From NCBI GenBank assembly GCA_016781725.1, contig JADDPU010000371.1:1-9616 (forward strand): DNA of 9,616 bases, given 5' to 3'. The stretch's first letter is position 1. Each line of letters opens with the position of its first letter. The notes beneath the pieces are model-generated. The model searched no databases. It was not told the DNA's origin and was given only the letters and a program-made list of their open reading frames with translations. Origin of the DNA: Rubrobacter sp. Lineage in GTDB: Bacteria; Actinomycetota; Rubrobacteria; Rubrobacterales; Rubrobacteraceae. A program made the position numbers and the translations under genes. This document shows positions 1 through 6,540 of the stretch, one piece after another.

Positions 1-266
1 ATGTCCTGGCATACGTCTTGTGGCTCCACGAACGGGCACGCGTCTCCGAGAGCCTGCCCGCGGACGTAGTAAGGGGCGTCACCCCCGACCCGGACGACGA
101 CTACCTCGTGGGCCTAGCCGCCGTGCCCGGCGTCTCATACCTGGTCTCAGGGGATCCCCACCTGCTTAGCCTTCCCGACCGCCTCGTCAAAGACGGGGAC
201 GGTCGCGCCCTGTCTCGTGTGGTAACGCCGCGCGAGTTCCTGAATGAGCTGGAGAGGCCGGGGTAA
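1..266 (+). CDS. PIN-domain toxin-like ribonuclease, C-terminal part (5' truncated)
   Basis: The reading frame is open from the window edge (first full codon at 3) to the TAA at 264-266, so only the last 87 or so residues are visible. They carry the C-terminal half of a PIN domain of the 'putative toxin-antitoxin system toxin component, PIN family' (COG1569-like) kind. An acidic cluster PDPDDDYL (codons 84-107) is followed by a hydrophobic strand, then YLVSGDPHLLSL (codons 135-170, with the conserved SGD Asp at 153-155), and a C-terminal TPREFLNEL tail. In this family the aspartates bind Mg2+ for single-strand RNA cleavage, and the toxin is normally held by a small antitoxin encoded immediately upstream; that part is outside the window. 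A TTG at 18 could be read as a start but lies inside the domain, so this is a truncated gene and not a short one. The helicase gene begins 10 nt after the stop, which suggests co-transcription. Confidence 0.8.
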   Translation, partial: VLAYVLWLHERARVSESLPADVVRGVTPDPDDDYLVGLAAVPGVSYLVSGDPHLLSLPDRLVKDGDGRALSRVVTPREFLNELERPG

Positions 267-276
267 GATAACAGGC

Positions 277-3200
277 ATGGCCGCAAAGAGAGAACCTCGC
301 CTGGAGGACCGCCTCGTCCTGCACGCCTGGATGAACTCCCTCTTCGGCTACGCCGACACGCGCGAGATGCTCACCGATCTGGAGAAGGCGGCAGAAGGCT
401 TCGACGGCGCCGGCCGCAGCTACGTCCTCGAGCGCCTGCTCTCCCGCGGCCAGGAACTAAAGATCCCCGAGGCCGACCTGGAACGCTACGACGCCAACGT
501 CCGAGGTCATCTCGCCGCCATAAACCGCCGGCGTCCCGAGCCCGTCACCCTGCGCTACTTCCAGCATGTCGCCGCGCTCTACACAGAGGTCTTCCTAGAC
601 CGGCGCGCCCGCGACCCGGAGGCCCTGGCCGCGGAGCTCAACGCCTTCGCCGCGCGGCGGGAGGAGCCGGTCGTGTTCGAAGCGGGCGATCTGGACAAGC
701 TTGCGTTCTGGATGGCGACCGGCAGCGGCAAGACGCTCCTCATGCACCTCAACTACCGGCAGTTCTTGCACTACGAGGGAGAGCCGCCGGACAACGTGCT
801 GCTCATCACTCCCAACGCGGGGCTCACCGCGCAGCACCTGGAGGAGATGAGGATGTCCGGCATACCGTGCGAGCGCTTCTCCGCCGCCGAGAGCGGCCTC
901 GGGCTCGAAGAGGAGAACGTGGTGCGGGTGCTGGAGATCACCAAGCTCACCGGCAACAAGAAGGGCGGCGGTGAGTCCGTAGATGTGGGGGCCTTCGAGG
1001 GGCGGTCTCTGATCTTCGTTGATGAAGGTCACAAAGGCGCGGGCGGCGGCAAGGATACGAACCTGGATCGGGCGTGGCGGCCCCTGCGCGAACGCCTCGC
1101 GGAGAAGGGCTTCGCCTTCGAGTACAGCGCCACCTTCGGCCAGGCCGTGCAGGCTTCCAAGAGCACGGACCTCTCCGAAGAGTACGGCAAGGCCATCCTC
1201 TTCGACTACTCCTACCGCCACTTCTACGGGGACGGCTACGGCAAAGACTTCCGAATCCTCAACCTCAAAAACCAGACGGAAGAGTTCACCGACCTCCTGC
1301 TACTCGGCAACCTGCTCTCCTTTTACGAGCAGCGCCGCCTCTATCGCGAGAGGCGTGGCGTCCTTAAACCGTACAGGCTGGAGCCGCCGCTGTGGGTCTT
1401 CGTCGGCTCCAACGTCAACAAGGCGGAGCAGAGCGACATCATCACCGTGGCCCGCTTCCTCAACCGCTTTCTCAAGAACGAGAACGCCTGGGCCTTAGAG
1501 ACCATCGAGAAGCTGCTGCGCGGCACGACGGGCTTGAGGGATGGGAACGACAGGGACGCCTTCGCCGGTCACTATCGGTACCTCAAAGAGAGAGGCGCGA
1601 CGGCGCGGGAGGTCTACGAGGCCGCGTTGCGGGAGGTCTTCCACGCGGAAGCGGGGGGAACGCTGCGGATCGCGGACATCAAGGGGTCCGACGGCGAGTT
1701 GGGGCTCAAGGTGTCCGGGGCGGAGCCGTACTTCGGCCTGATCTACATCGGCGATACGTCTACCTTCAAGAGACTGCTCGCGACGCAAGCGCCGGAGATA
1801 GCGTTAGAGGAAGACGCCATAGCCGGCGGCCTCTTCAGCGAGGTCGACGAGAAAGATTCGCGCATCAACGTCCTGATCGGGGCAAAGAAGTTCATCGAGG
1901 GCTGGTCGAGCTGGCGGGTCTCCAACATGGGGTTGCTCAACGTCGGCAAGAGCGAGGGGTCCCAGATCATCCAGCTCTTCGGACGCGGGGTGCGTCTGAA
2001 GGGCCTGGGCTTCTCCCTCAAGCGCAGCTCCTCCGTCGGGAGTCCCGCGGACCATCCCCGGCACGTCGAACTGCTCGAAACGCTCAACATATTCGCGGTG
2101 CAGGCAAACTACATGGCCGAGTTCAGGAAGTACCTGGAACGCGAAGACGTCGACCCCGGCGGCTACGAGGAGATACCTTTCCCCATCCGCCGCGAAAGCG
2201 CACTTATAGCCGAGGAACTCCTCTATCCGACGGTGCCGGACGAGAGGCGATTCGCCGAGAACGTCAGCATCGTGCTCGACGAAAAGGAGGACATAAAGGT
2301 CAACCTCGACCTCTCCGTTCGCGCCGAGAGCACGCGCATGAGCACGCAAGGCGTCTCGACGGTCGCCTCCAAGGCCGGGGCCGGTCTCCTCATCCAGGAG
2401 CCCTACCTCTCCATGCTCGACTGGACCGGGATCCACCTCGACCTTCTGGATCACAAGGAGTCCAGAGGCTTCCACAACCTCATCATCCCGTCCGACGCGC
2501 CGCGCAGGATAATCGAGAAGCGGGATCCCGCTTCTTACAACCTCGTCGCCGACGAATCGCTTCCCAGGCCGCGAAGCTTCGAAGGGCTGGCGGAGCTGCA
2601 AGAAGCCGTGAAGTCCATCCTTCGCAAATACGTCGAGAAGTTCTACGGTGTGCGTCAGCAGCGGTGGGACACGGAGAACATGGTGCTCCACACGCTCACC
2701 GAAGATCACCCGAACTTCGCGGACTACACCGTCAAGATCAAGGCTTCGGAAGAGGACCTGATAAGGAAGGTCAGGAGACTGGCGGAGGAAGTGGATGGTG
2801 CCCGCTCCGACCACGCAGGGAGCCTGCCGCACGTCTTTTTCGACCGCCACCTCTACCAGCCGCTCCTCAAGGAGCGCGGCGACGAGATCAAGGTCTCCCC
2901 GCCCGGCCTGGAAGAGAGCGAGGAGAAGTTCGTCGCCGCGCTCAAGGTCTACTGCCGCGAGAACGGCGGTGGGGGTGGCAACGAGATCTTCCTGCTGCGC
3001 AACCTCACGAAGGGAAAGGGTGTCGGATTTTTCGAGACCGCCGGCTTCTATCCCGACTTTATCCTGTGGGTGAAGTACGCGGACGGCTCCCAGAAGGTCG
3101 TCTTCGTGGAGCCGCACGGTATGAGAAACGACGACCCGCCGCCGAGCAACGATAAGGTGCACCTTTACCAGACGTTGAGGGATCTCTCCGACCGCGTCGT

Positions 3201-4230
3201 ACGGAGAGACGGCCGGGGCGTCTTCCTCGACTCTTACATAGTCTCCGCCACGCCCTACGAAGTGCTCAAGAAACGGTGGGGTGGTTCGTGGGTCGAGGCA
3301 TCGCGGGAACGGTTCGCCAGAACGCACGTCCTGTTCGAGGACGACCTGGTGGCCGGCATCTCCACCCTCATCGAGCCCAGAGACGAGCTGGAGCGGCGAA
3401 TCTCCGCCTCGTACCCGTACCCTCTGGCCCACGGCTTCAGGTCGCTGACGCGCACCGCGGATCCCAGGGATCTCTACAGGGAGCAGCTGCGCTTCGCCGA
3501 GAACCTCCTGGCGTTTCTGGCATCCGTCTCCCTGGCGTTGTTGAGGGCAGGAGACCGGCCGCCGTCGGGCCTGGATCTCAAACGCCTGTGGTCGGGTGGG
3601 ATCTCTCCCGGAGACTGGAGAGAGATCATCCAACGTTGCTCGAAAGTGTTCGCCGGGTACCGGGACATCCCGCTCGCCGGCGCAATCCAGAGGCTGAAGA
3701 TCGGCTCTGAGGAGAAGGGCTTCGGCCGAGACGTGATCGAACTGATAAGGGCGAAGAACGACTACAAGCACGATCGCGCTCCGACCGACCCGAAGGATAT
3801 GGCTAGCGCCTCGGACGAAGCGCAGGAAAGACTGAGGCGCTGCATGCAGGCTCTGTCCTTCTTCAGCGATTACCAGATACGCCGGGTGCAAGATACTGCC
3901 GGTGAAGGTGACAGCTTCGCTGTAAATTGTTTGCGCTACGTCGGAGATCACCCTAACCTGCCGGTCGAGGCGGTGACCCTTCGCGAACGGCCGCGCGAAG
4001 GGGGGCTGTTTCTGGACCCCGGCGGTCGGAGCTGGGTCTCGCTCTACCCCTTTATCGTGGCTGCCAACCCCCCGGGCGGTGGGCCAGATACCTACTTCAT
4101 CGACGCCTGGAACACGAGAAAAGACATGGTACGGATGAAGAGTTTCGAGCGGGGACACGCAATCTCGGATGCAGGGGTTGCGGAGGCGTTGATGGAGTGG
4201 TCCGACGGCTCTACATCGGGAGCATCCTAG
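277..4230 (+). CDS. Large DExH (type III Res-like) helicase with degenerate nuclease region and C-terminal HEPN-like module
   Basis: A predicted 1317-aa cytoplasmic SF2 ATPase. Start chosen: ATG 277, just after the PIN stop; the in-frame ATG 244 would add 11 basic residues, overlap the PIN gene and lacks a ribosome site. An N-terminal region opens with LEDRLVLHAWMNSLFGY. Helicase motifs follow in order: Walker A ATGSGKT (147-153, K152), LLITPN (about 176-180), DEGHK box (249-253), SAT (284-286), a second RecA-like domain with GWSSW (542-546) and QLFGRGVRLKG (566-576, arginine finger motif). A nuclease-like segment (about 880-970) has YPDFILW with D927, then FVEPHG with E945 but H947 where PD-(D/E)xK enzymes have Lys. 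The last 270 residues (from about 1046) are mostly helical with RAKNDYKH (R1158, H1165), an RX6H HEPN-type motif, then SLYPFI (1255-1260) and SFERGH (1289-1294). The helicase assignment is firm; the HEPN call is motif-based. A defence role is inferred from family resemblance to restriction Res subunits and from the PIN neighbour. No methyltransferase is visible. Confidence 0.88.
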   Translation: MAAKREPRLEDRLVLHAWMNSLFGYADTREMLTDLEKAAEGFDGAGRSYVLERLLSRGQELKIPEADLERYDANVRGHLAAINRRRPEPVTLRYFQHVAALYTEVFLDRRARDPEALAAELNAFAARREEPVVFEAGDLDKLAFWMATGSGKTLLMHLNYRQFLHYEGEPPDNVLLITPNAGLTAQHLEEMRMSGIPCERFSAAESGLGLEEENVVRVLEITKLTGNKKGGGESVDVGAFEGRSLIFVDEGHKGAGGGKDTNLDRAWRPLRERLAEKGFAFEYSATFGQAVQASKSTDLSEEYGKAILFDYSYRHFYGDGYGKDFRILNLKNQTEEFTDLLLLGNLLSFYEQRRLYRERRGVLKPYRLEPPLWVFVGSNVNKAEQSDIITVARFLNRFLKNENAWALETIEKLLRGTTGLRDGNDRDAFAGHYRYLKERGATAREVYEAALREVFHAEAGGTLRIADIKGSDGELGLKVSGAEPYFGLIYIGDTSTFKRLLATQAPEIALEEDAIAGGLFSEVDEKDSRINVLIGAKKFIEGWSSWRVSNMGLLNVGKSEGSQIIQLFGRGVRLKGLGFSLKRSSSVGSPADHPRHVELLETLNIFAVQANYMAEFRKYLEREDVDPGGYEEIPFPIRRESALIAEELLYPTVPDERRFAENVSIVLDEKEDIKVNLDLSVRAESTRMSTQGVSTVASKAGAGLLIQEPYLSMLDWTGIHLDLLDHKESRGFHNLIIPSDAPRRIIEKRDPASYNLVADESLPRPRSFEGLAELQEAVKSILRKYVEKFYGVRQQRWDTENMVLHTLTEDHPNFADYTVKIKASEEDLIRKVRRLAEEVDGARSDHAGSLPHVFFDRHLYQPLLKERGDEIKVSPPGLEESEEKFVAALKVYCRENGGGGGNEIFLLRNLTKGKGVGFFETAGFYPDFILWVKYADGSQKVVFVEPHGMRNDDPPPSNDKVHLYQTLRDLSDRVVRRDGRGVFLDSYIVSATPYEVLKKRWGGSWVEASRERFARTHVLFEDDLVAGISTLIEPRDELERRISASYPYPLAHGFRSLTRTADPRDLYREQLRFAENLLAFLASVSLALLRAGDRPPSGLDLKRLWSGGISPGDWREIIQRCSKVFAGYRDIPLAGAIQRLKIGSEEKGFGRDVIELIRAKNDYKHDRAPTDPKDMASASDEAQERLRRCMQALSFFSDYQIRRVQDTAGEGDSFAVNCLRYVGDHPNLPVEAVTLRERPREGGLFLDPGGRSWVSLYPFIVAANPPGGGPDTYFIDAWNTRKDMVRMKSFERGHAISDAGVAEALMEWSDGSTSGAS

Positions 4231-4233
4231 GTG

Positions 4234-4262
4234 TTGGTCCTCGAGAACGACTTGCGGGCCAA
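4234..4262 (+). terminator. Possible weak terminator hairpin after the helicase gene
   Basis: TTGGTCC (4234-4240) can pair with GGGCCAA (4256-4262), 7 bp including one G-U, with a 15-nt loop, starting 4 nt after the helicase stop. Only a poor pyrimidine tract (CTTCT) follows and the structure abuts the csp promoter, so it is a weak candidate. Confidence 0.25.
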
Positions 4263-4266
4263 CTTC

Positions 4267-4275
4267 TGCTATAAT
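4267..4275 (+). promoter_or_regulatory. Extended -10 promoter for the cold shock gene
   Basis: TGCTATAAT is a perfect extended -10 element (TGn plus consensus TATAAT) in an otherwise GC-rich region. No good -35 lies at 16-18 nt; the TTGCGG at 4252-4257 is only 12 nt away. Extended -10 promoters commonly do without a -35. Transcription would begin near 4282, giving a leader of roughly 100 nt before the csp ATG, in keeping with the long leaders of many cold shock mRNAs. Confidence 0.65.
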
Positions 4276-4315
4276 AAATCTTTGTAACGTAAGGTGGGTT
4301 TACGCTAGACGGAGT

Positions 4316-4342
4316 GCCACCCCGCGGTCGAGGGTGGCTTTT
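4316..4342 (+). terminator. Terminator-like hairpin in the csp leader (candidate attenuator)
   Basis: GCCACCC (4316-4322) pairs perfectly with GGGTGGC (4332-4338) around a 9-nt loop and is followed directly by TTTTCTATTT. This has the form of an intrinsic terminator, yet it lies between the promoter and the csp start. GGTGG at 4293-4297 can pair with CCACC at 4317-4321 and would break the hairpin, so two exclusive folds are possible. It could be an attenuator, the 3' end of a short leader RNA, or a temperature-responsive fold. Confidence 0.5.
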
Positions 4343-4385
4343 CTATTTAGCGGGACCCAGGAATACGAAAGGCGGGCTCCGGTAT

Positions 4386-4589
4386 ATGGCCCAAGGAACA
4401 GTGAAGTGGTTCAGCGACGAGAAGGGCTACGGCTTCATCTCCCCGGACGACGGGGGTGAGGACCTCTTCGTGCACCACACCGGTATATCCGGCGAGGGGT
4501 TCAAGACCCTGGAAGAGGGCGCCAAGGTGAGTTACGAGGCGACGCAGGGACGCAAGGGGATGCAGGCGGAGAACGTCACCCCCGTATAA
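4386..4589 (+). CDS. Cold shock protein, CspA family
   Basis: A 67-aa single cold shock domain, the usual length for the family. It binds single-stranded RNA and DNA, acting as an RNA chaperone that melts secondary structure. Both nucleic-acid-binding motifs are intact: RNP1 KGYGFI (residues 13-18) and RNP2 DLFVHH (26-31). The N-terminal MAQGTVKWF strand with the stacking Trp8 and the C-terminal AENVTPV are typical. The ATG at 4386 is preferred because the domain begins exactly there; an upstream GTG at 4314 would add a 24-residue tail translated from the leader hairpin. AAAGG (4368-4372) is a distant, modest ribosome site. The gene has its own promoter and a structured leader, so it is probably post-transcriptionally controlled. 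A membrane desaturase gene lies downstream on the same strand. Whether it is cold-induced or constitutive cannot be told from sequence. Confidence 0.95.
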   Translation: MAQGTVKWFSDEKGYGFISPDDGGEDLFVHHTGISGEGFKTLEEGAKVSYEATQGRKGMQAENVTPV

Positions 4590-4592
4590 AGA

Positions 4593-4609
4593 TCCGGTAG
4601 ACAACCGGA
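4593..4609 (+). repeat. Small hairpin just after csp
   Basis: TCCGGT (4593-4598) pairs with ACCGGA (4604-4609), 6 bp with a 5-nt loop, 4 nt after the csp stop. It stands in tandem with the stronger hairpin at 4616-4642; together they could stabilise the 3' end of the csp message. Confidence 0.4.
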
Positions 4610-4615
4610 GAACAC

Positions 4616-4642
4616 GAGGGCCGGGGTTTTGCCCCGGCCCTC
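4616..4642 (+). terminator. Strong 3' hairpin of csp
   Basis: GAGGGCCGGGG (4616-4626) pairs perfectly with CCCCGGCCCTC (4632-4642), 11 bp of nearly all G-C with a TTTTG loop. No U-run follows (TCATTGTC), so it is an L-shaped terminator or an RNA-stabilising structure and not a textbook intrinsic terminator. It lies 26 nt after csp and directly in front of the most upstream possible start of the desaturase. Confidence 0.65.
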
Positions 4643-4690
4643 TCATTGTCGAAAAATCATCAGGCCGCCCCGGCGCGTCCTGGCATATTC

Positions 4691-4698
4691 GAGGGGGG
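4691..4698 (+). promoter_or_regulatory. Ribosome binding site deciding the desaturase start
   Basis: GAGGGGGG ends 4 nt before the in-frame TTG at 4703, giving that codon a purine-rich Shine-Dalgarno-like site. The alternative TTG at 4646 is preceded only by the arm of the csp hairpin. Confidence 0.5.
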
Positions 4699-4702
4699 TC
4701 TT

Positions 4703-5491
4703 TTGGGGTACGTCGTAGCCGTCGTGGTCGGGCTTGTGCTCTCGCAAGTTGCGACCTTGATCACCACCGTCTACCTTCACAGGGTGCTCTCGCACAAGTC
4801 CATCCGGCTTCACCCGGCCGTGACGGTGTTCATGCGGTTCGCCACGTGGATGCTCACGAGCATCTCGCCGCGCGAGTGGGTCGCCGTCCACCGCAAGCAC
4901 CACAACTTCAGCGACGTCGAGGGCGACCCGCACAGCCCCCACATCGAGGGGTACTGGCAGATCATGATAGGCAACGTCTACTACTACCGCCGCGAGGCCA
5001 ACAACGACAACACCCTGGAGAAGTACGCCTCCGACCTCCCCTTCGACCGCCTGGACACGCTGTTGCTGCGGCGAGGCACTTTGGGCTTCTCCCTGACCGG
5101 CGTGATCCTGGTCCTCCTTATGGGTATCGGCCCTGGCCTGGTTGCCCTCGCGACGCTCGCGGTCGTCTATTTGCTTCTTAACGCCGCCATAAACGGCGCA
5201 GGCCACACCTTCGGCTACAAGAGCTTCGAGAACGACGCTACCAACCTCAAGCTGCTAGCGCTCATCACCTTCGGGGAGGGCCTGCACAACAACCACCACG
5301 CCCGCCCCGCCTCCGCCAAGCTTGCGGCTTTCAAGGGAGAGATCGACCCCGCGTGGCCCGTGATCCGACTCCTCGAGAAGCTGAAGCTGGCCGAGGTCCT
5401 AACCAAGGTCGACGAGGGCTGGGAGGATCACCGCCGCCGTATCCCCCACACCAGAGTGAGCCCGCTCGGCGCCACGACCGTAAAGGAGTAG
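4703..5491 (+). CDS. Integral-membrane fatty acid (acyl-CoA/acyl-lipid type) desaturase
   Basis: A predicted 262-aa di-iron membrane desaturase that introduces a double bond into fatty acyl chains using O2 and an electron donor such as ferredoxin or a reductase. The three histidine boxes that hold the two irons are all present: HRVLSH (residues 26-31, HX4H), HRKHH (63-67, HXXHH) and HNNHH (195-199, HXXHH). The extra GAGH before FGY is also typical. Hydrophobic stretches occur at about 2-25 and twice between about 130 and 175, fitting a four-helix membrane topology. Family members are often nearer 300 aa, so this is a compact form. The start is uncertain: TTG 4703 has a good ribosome site, while TTG 4646 would give 281 aa with a polar N-terminus but sits against the csp hairpin. 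Same-strand position behind csp suggests a shared role in cold or membrane-fluidity adaptation. Regiospecificity (delta-9 is most likely) is inferred from general resemblance. Confidence 0.9.
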   Translation: MGYVVAVVVGLVLSQVATLITTVYLHRVLSHKSIRLHPAVTVFMRFATWMLTSISPREWVAVHRKHHNFSDVEGDPHSPHIEGYWQIMIGNVYYYRREANNDNTLEKYASDLPFDRLDTLLLRRGTLGFSLTGVILVLLMGIGPGLVALATLAVVYLLLNAAINGAGHTFGYKSFENDATNLKLLALITFGEGLHNNHHARPASAKLAAFKGEIDPAWPVIRLLEKLKLAEVLTKVDEGWEDHRRRIPHTRVSPLGATTVKE

Positions 5492-5506
5492 TCCAGGGGC
5501 CATACC

Positions 5507-5543
5507 GCATGGGCAAGCGCGCCCCTACGCTACCGGCCCATGC
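5507..5543. repeat. Compound inverted repeat between convergent genes
   Basis: GCATGGGC (5507-5514) and GCCCATGC (5536-5543) are perfect 8-bp inverted repeats. Inside them AGCG (5516-5519) and CGCT (5528-5531) can pair as well, giving a two-tier stem. It lies in the 83-nt gap between the desaturase and argF stops, so a bidirectional transcription barrier or RNA 3'-end structure is plausible, though no U-tract is present on either strand. Confidence 0.4.
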
Positions 5544-5574
5544 CAAGCCGGCCGCGTCGTCCGGCCGACCGGCG

Positions 5575-6534
5575 TCAACCCAGCAACAGGTACAAGAGCG
5601 CCTTCTGGGCGTGCAGCCGGTTCTCGGCCTGGTCGAAGACCCGGCTCCTCGGCCCGTCTATTACCCCCGCCGTGACCTCCTCGCCCCTGTGCGCCGGCAG
5701 GCAGTGCAAAAAGATCGCATCCTCCGCGGCGAGACCCATGAGCTCCTCGTCTACCTGGTACGGGGCGAACTTCTCTTTGCGCTCGGCGGCCTCGGCCTCC
5801 TGCCCCATGCTGGCCCACACGTCGGTGTAGATTACCCGCGCCCCGTTCGCGGCCTCGCTAGGGTCTTCGGTCAGGCGCGGGGCTGCGCCCAGTTTTCCGG
5901 CCAGCCGGACTACCTCTTCATCGGGACCGTGGCCCTCGGGGTGGGCGATCGTCAGCCCGGCGCCGGTCAGGGCGCAGGCTATGGCGAGGGAGTGGGCTAC
6001 GTTGTTGCCGTCGCCGACGTAGGCTATCTTCTCGCCCTCCAGGCCGCCGAACTCCTCGCGCACCGTCAGGAGGTCGGCGAGGGCCTGGCAGGGGTGGTGG
6101 GCGTCGGAGAGCCCGTTTATAACCGGAACGTCCGCGGCCCCCGCAAGCTCCTCCAGGTCCCCGTGGTCGAAGGTGCGGACCATGATCGCGTCGATATAGC
6201 GGGCGAGGACGCGGCCGGTATCCGAGGGCGTCTCGCGCTTGCCTATCTGGATCTCCTCAGGGCTCAGGTGCAGCGCGTGCCCGCCTAGCTGGTACATCCC
6301 TACCTCGAAGGAGACGCGCGTGCGGTTGGAAGGCTTCTGGAAGACCATGGCGAGCGTCCGCCCCCTGAGCGGCCGGTAAGGGATACGGCTCCTCTGCAAG
6401 GTCTTTATGCGCAGCGCCTCGTCCAGGATCAGGGCGATCTCCGCCGGGTCGAACTCGGCGAGCGTCAGACAATCCCGGCCCGAGAGGGGCGAAGGGGAAG
6501 GCGGGGTGCCCTGGAGGTCCGAGATGAACTCCAC
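5575..6534 (-). CDS. argF: Ornithine carbamoyltransferase
   Basis: A 319-aa cytoplasmic enzyme that joins carbamoyl phosphate and ornithine to give citrulline. Visible signatures: the carbamoyl-phosphate loop SNRTRVSFE (residues 69-77; the family more often has STRTR), HHPCQALAD (146-154), the ornithine-binding DVWASMG (238-244, the SMG loop that separates it from aspartate carbamoyltransferases) and FLHCLPAHRG (275-284) with the substrate-binding Cys278. GDGNN (174-178) is also typical. The GTG at 6534 is the only reasonable start; it adds about 18 Pro/Ser-rich residues before the usual SGRDCLTLAEF beginning. The start is 6 nt after the argD stop with no strong ribosome site, so translational coupling is likely. 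It is the last gene of the arg operon and ends toward the desaturase gene. Confidence 0.95.
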   Translation of the reverse strand: MEFISDLQGTPPSPSPLSGRDCLTLAEFDPAEIALILDEALRIKTLQRSRIPYRPLRGRTLAMVFQKPSNRTRVSFEVGMYQLGGHALHLSPEEIQIGKRETPSDTGRVLARYIDAIMVRTFDHGDLEELAGAADVPVINGLSDAHHPCQALADLLTVREEFGGLEGEKIAYVGDGNNVAHSLAIACALTGAGLTIAHPEGHGPDEEVVRLAGKLGAAPRLTEDPSEAANGARVIYTDVWASMGQEAEAAERKEKFAPYQVDEELMGLAAEDAIFLHCLPAHRGEEVTAGVIDGPRSRVFDQAENRLHAQKALLYLLLG

Positions 6535-6540
6535 GGTCCG

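Noticed and set aside
1392..3155. 587-aa frame on the same strand, shifted within the helicase gene
   Set aside because: Arg/Gly/Pro-rich low-complexity translation typical of an off-frame reading; no motifs.
1804..4158. 784-aa open frame antisense to the helicase gene
   Set aside because: It mirrors the codon-position GC bias of the real gene; no recognisable domain or motif order, and the sense strand carries all helicase motifs.
4252..4257. TTGCGG as a -35 box for the csp promoter
   Set aside because: Only 12 nt from the TATAAT, too close for a normal spacer; the TGn extended -10 explains the promoter without it.
4314..4385. Upstream GTG start giving a longer cold shock protein
   Set aside because: The extra 24 residues would be translated through the leader hairpin and do not resemble the family; ATG 4386 starts the domain exactly.
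5353..6288. 311-aa frame on the + strand running from the desaturase across argF
   Set aside because: Crosses the convergent gap and the whole argF gene; composition matches an antisense shadow.
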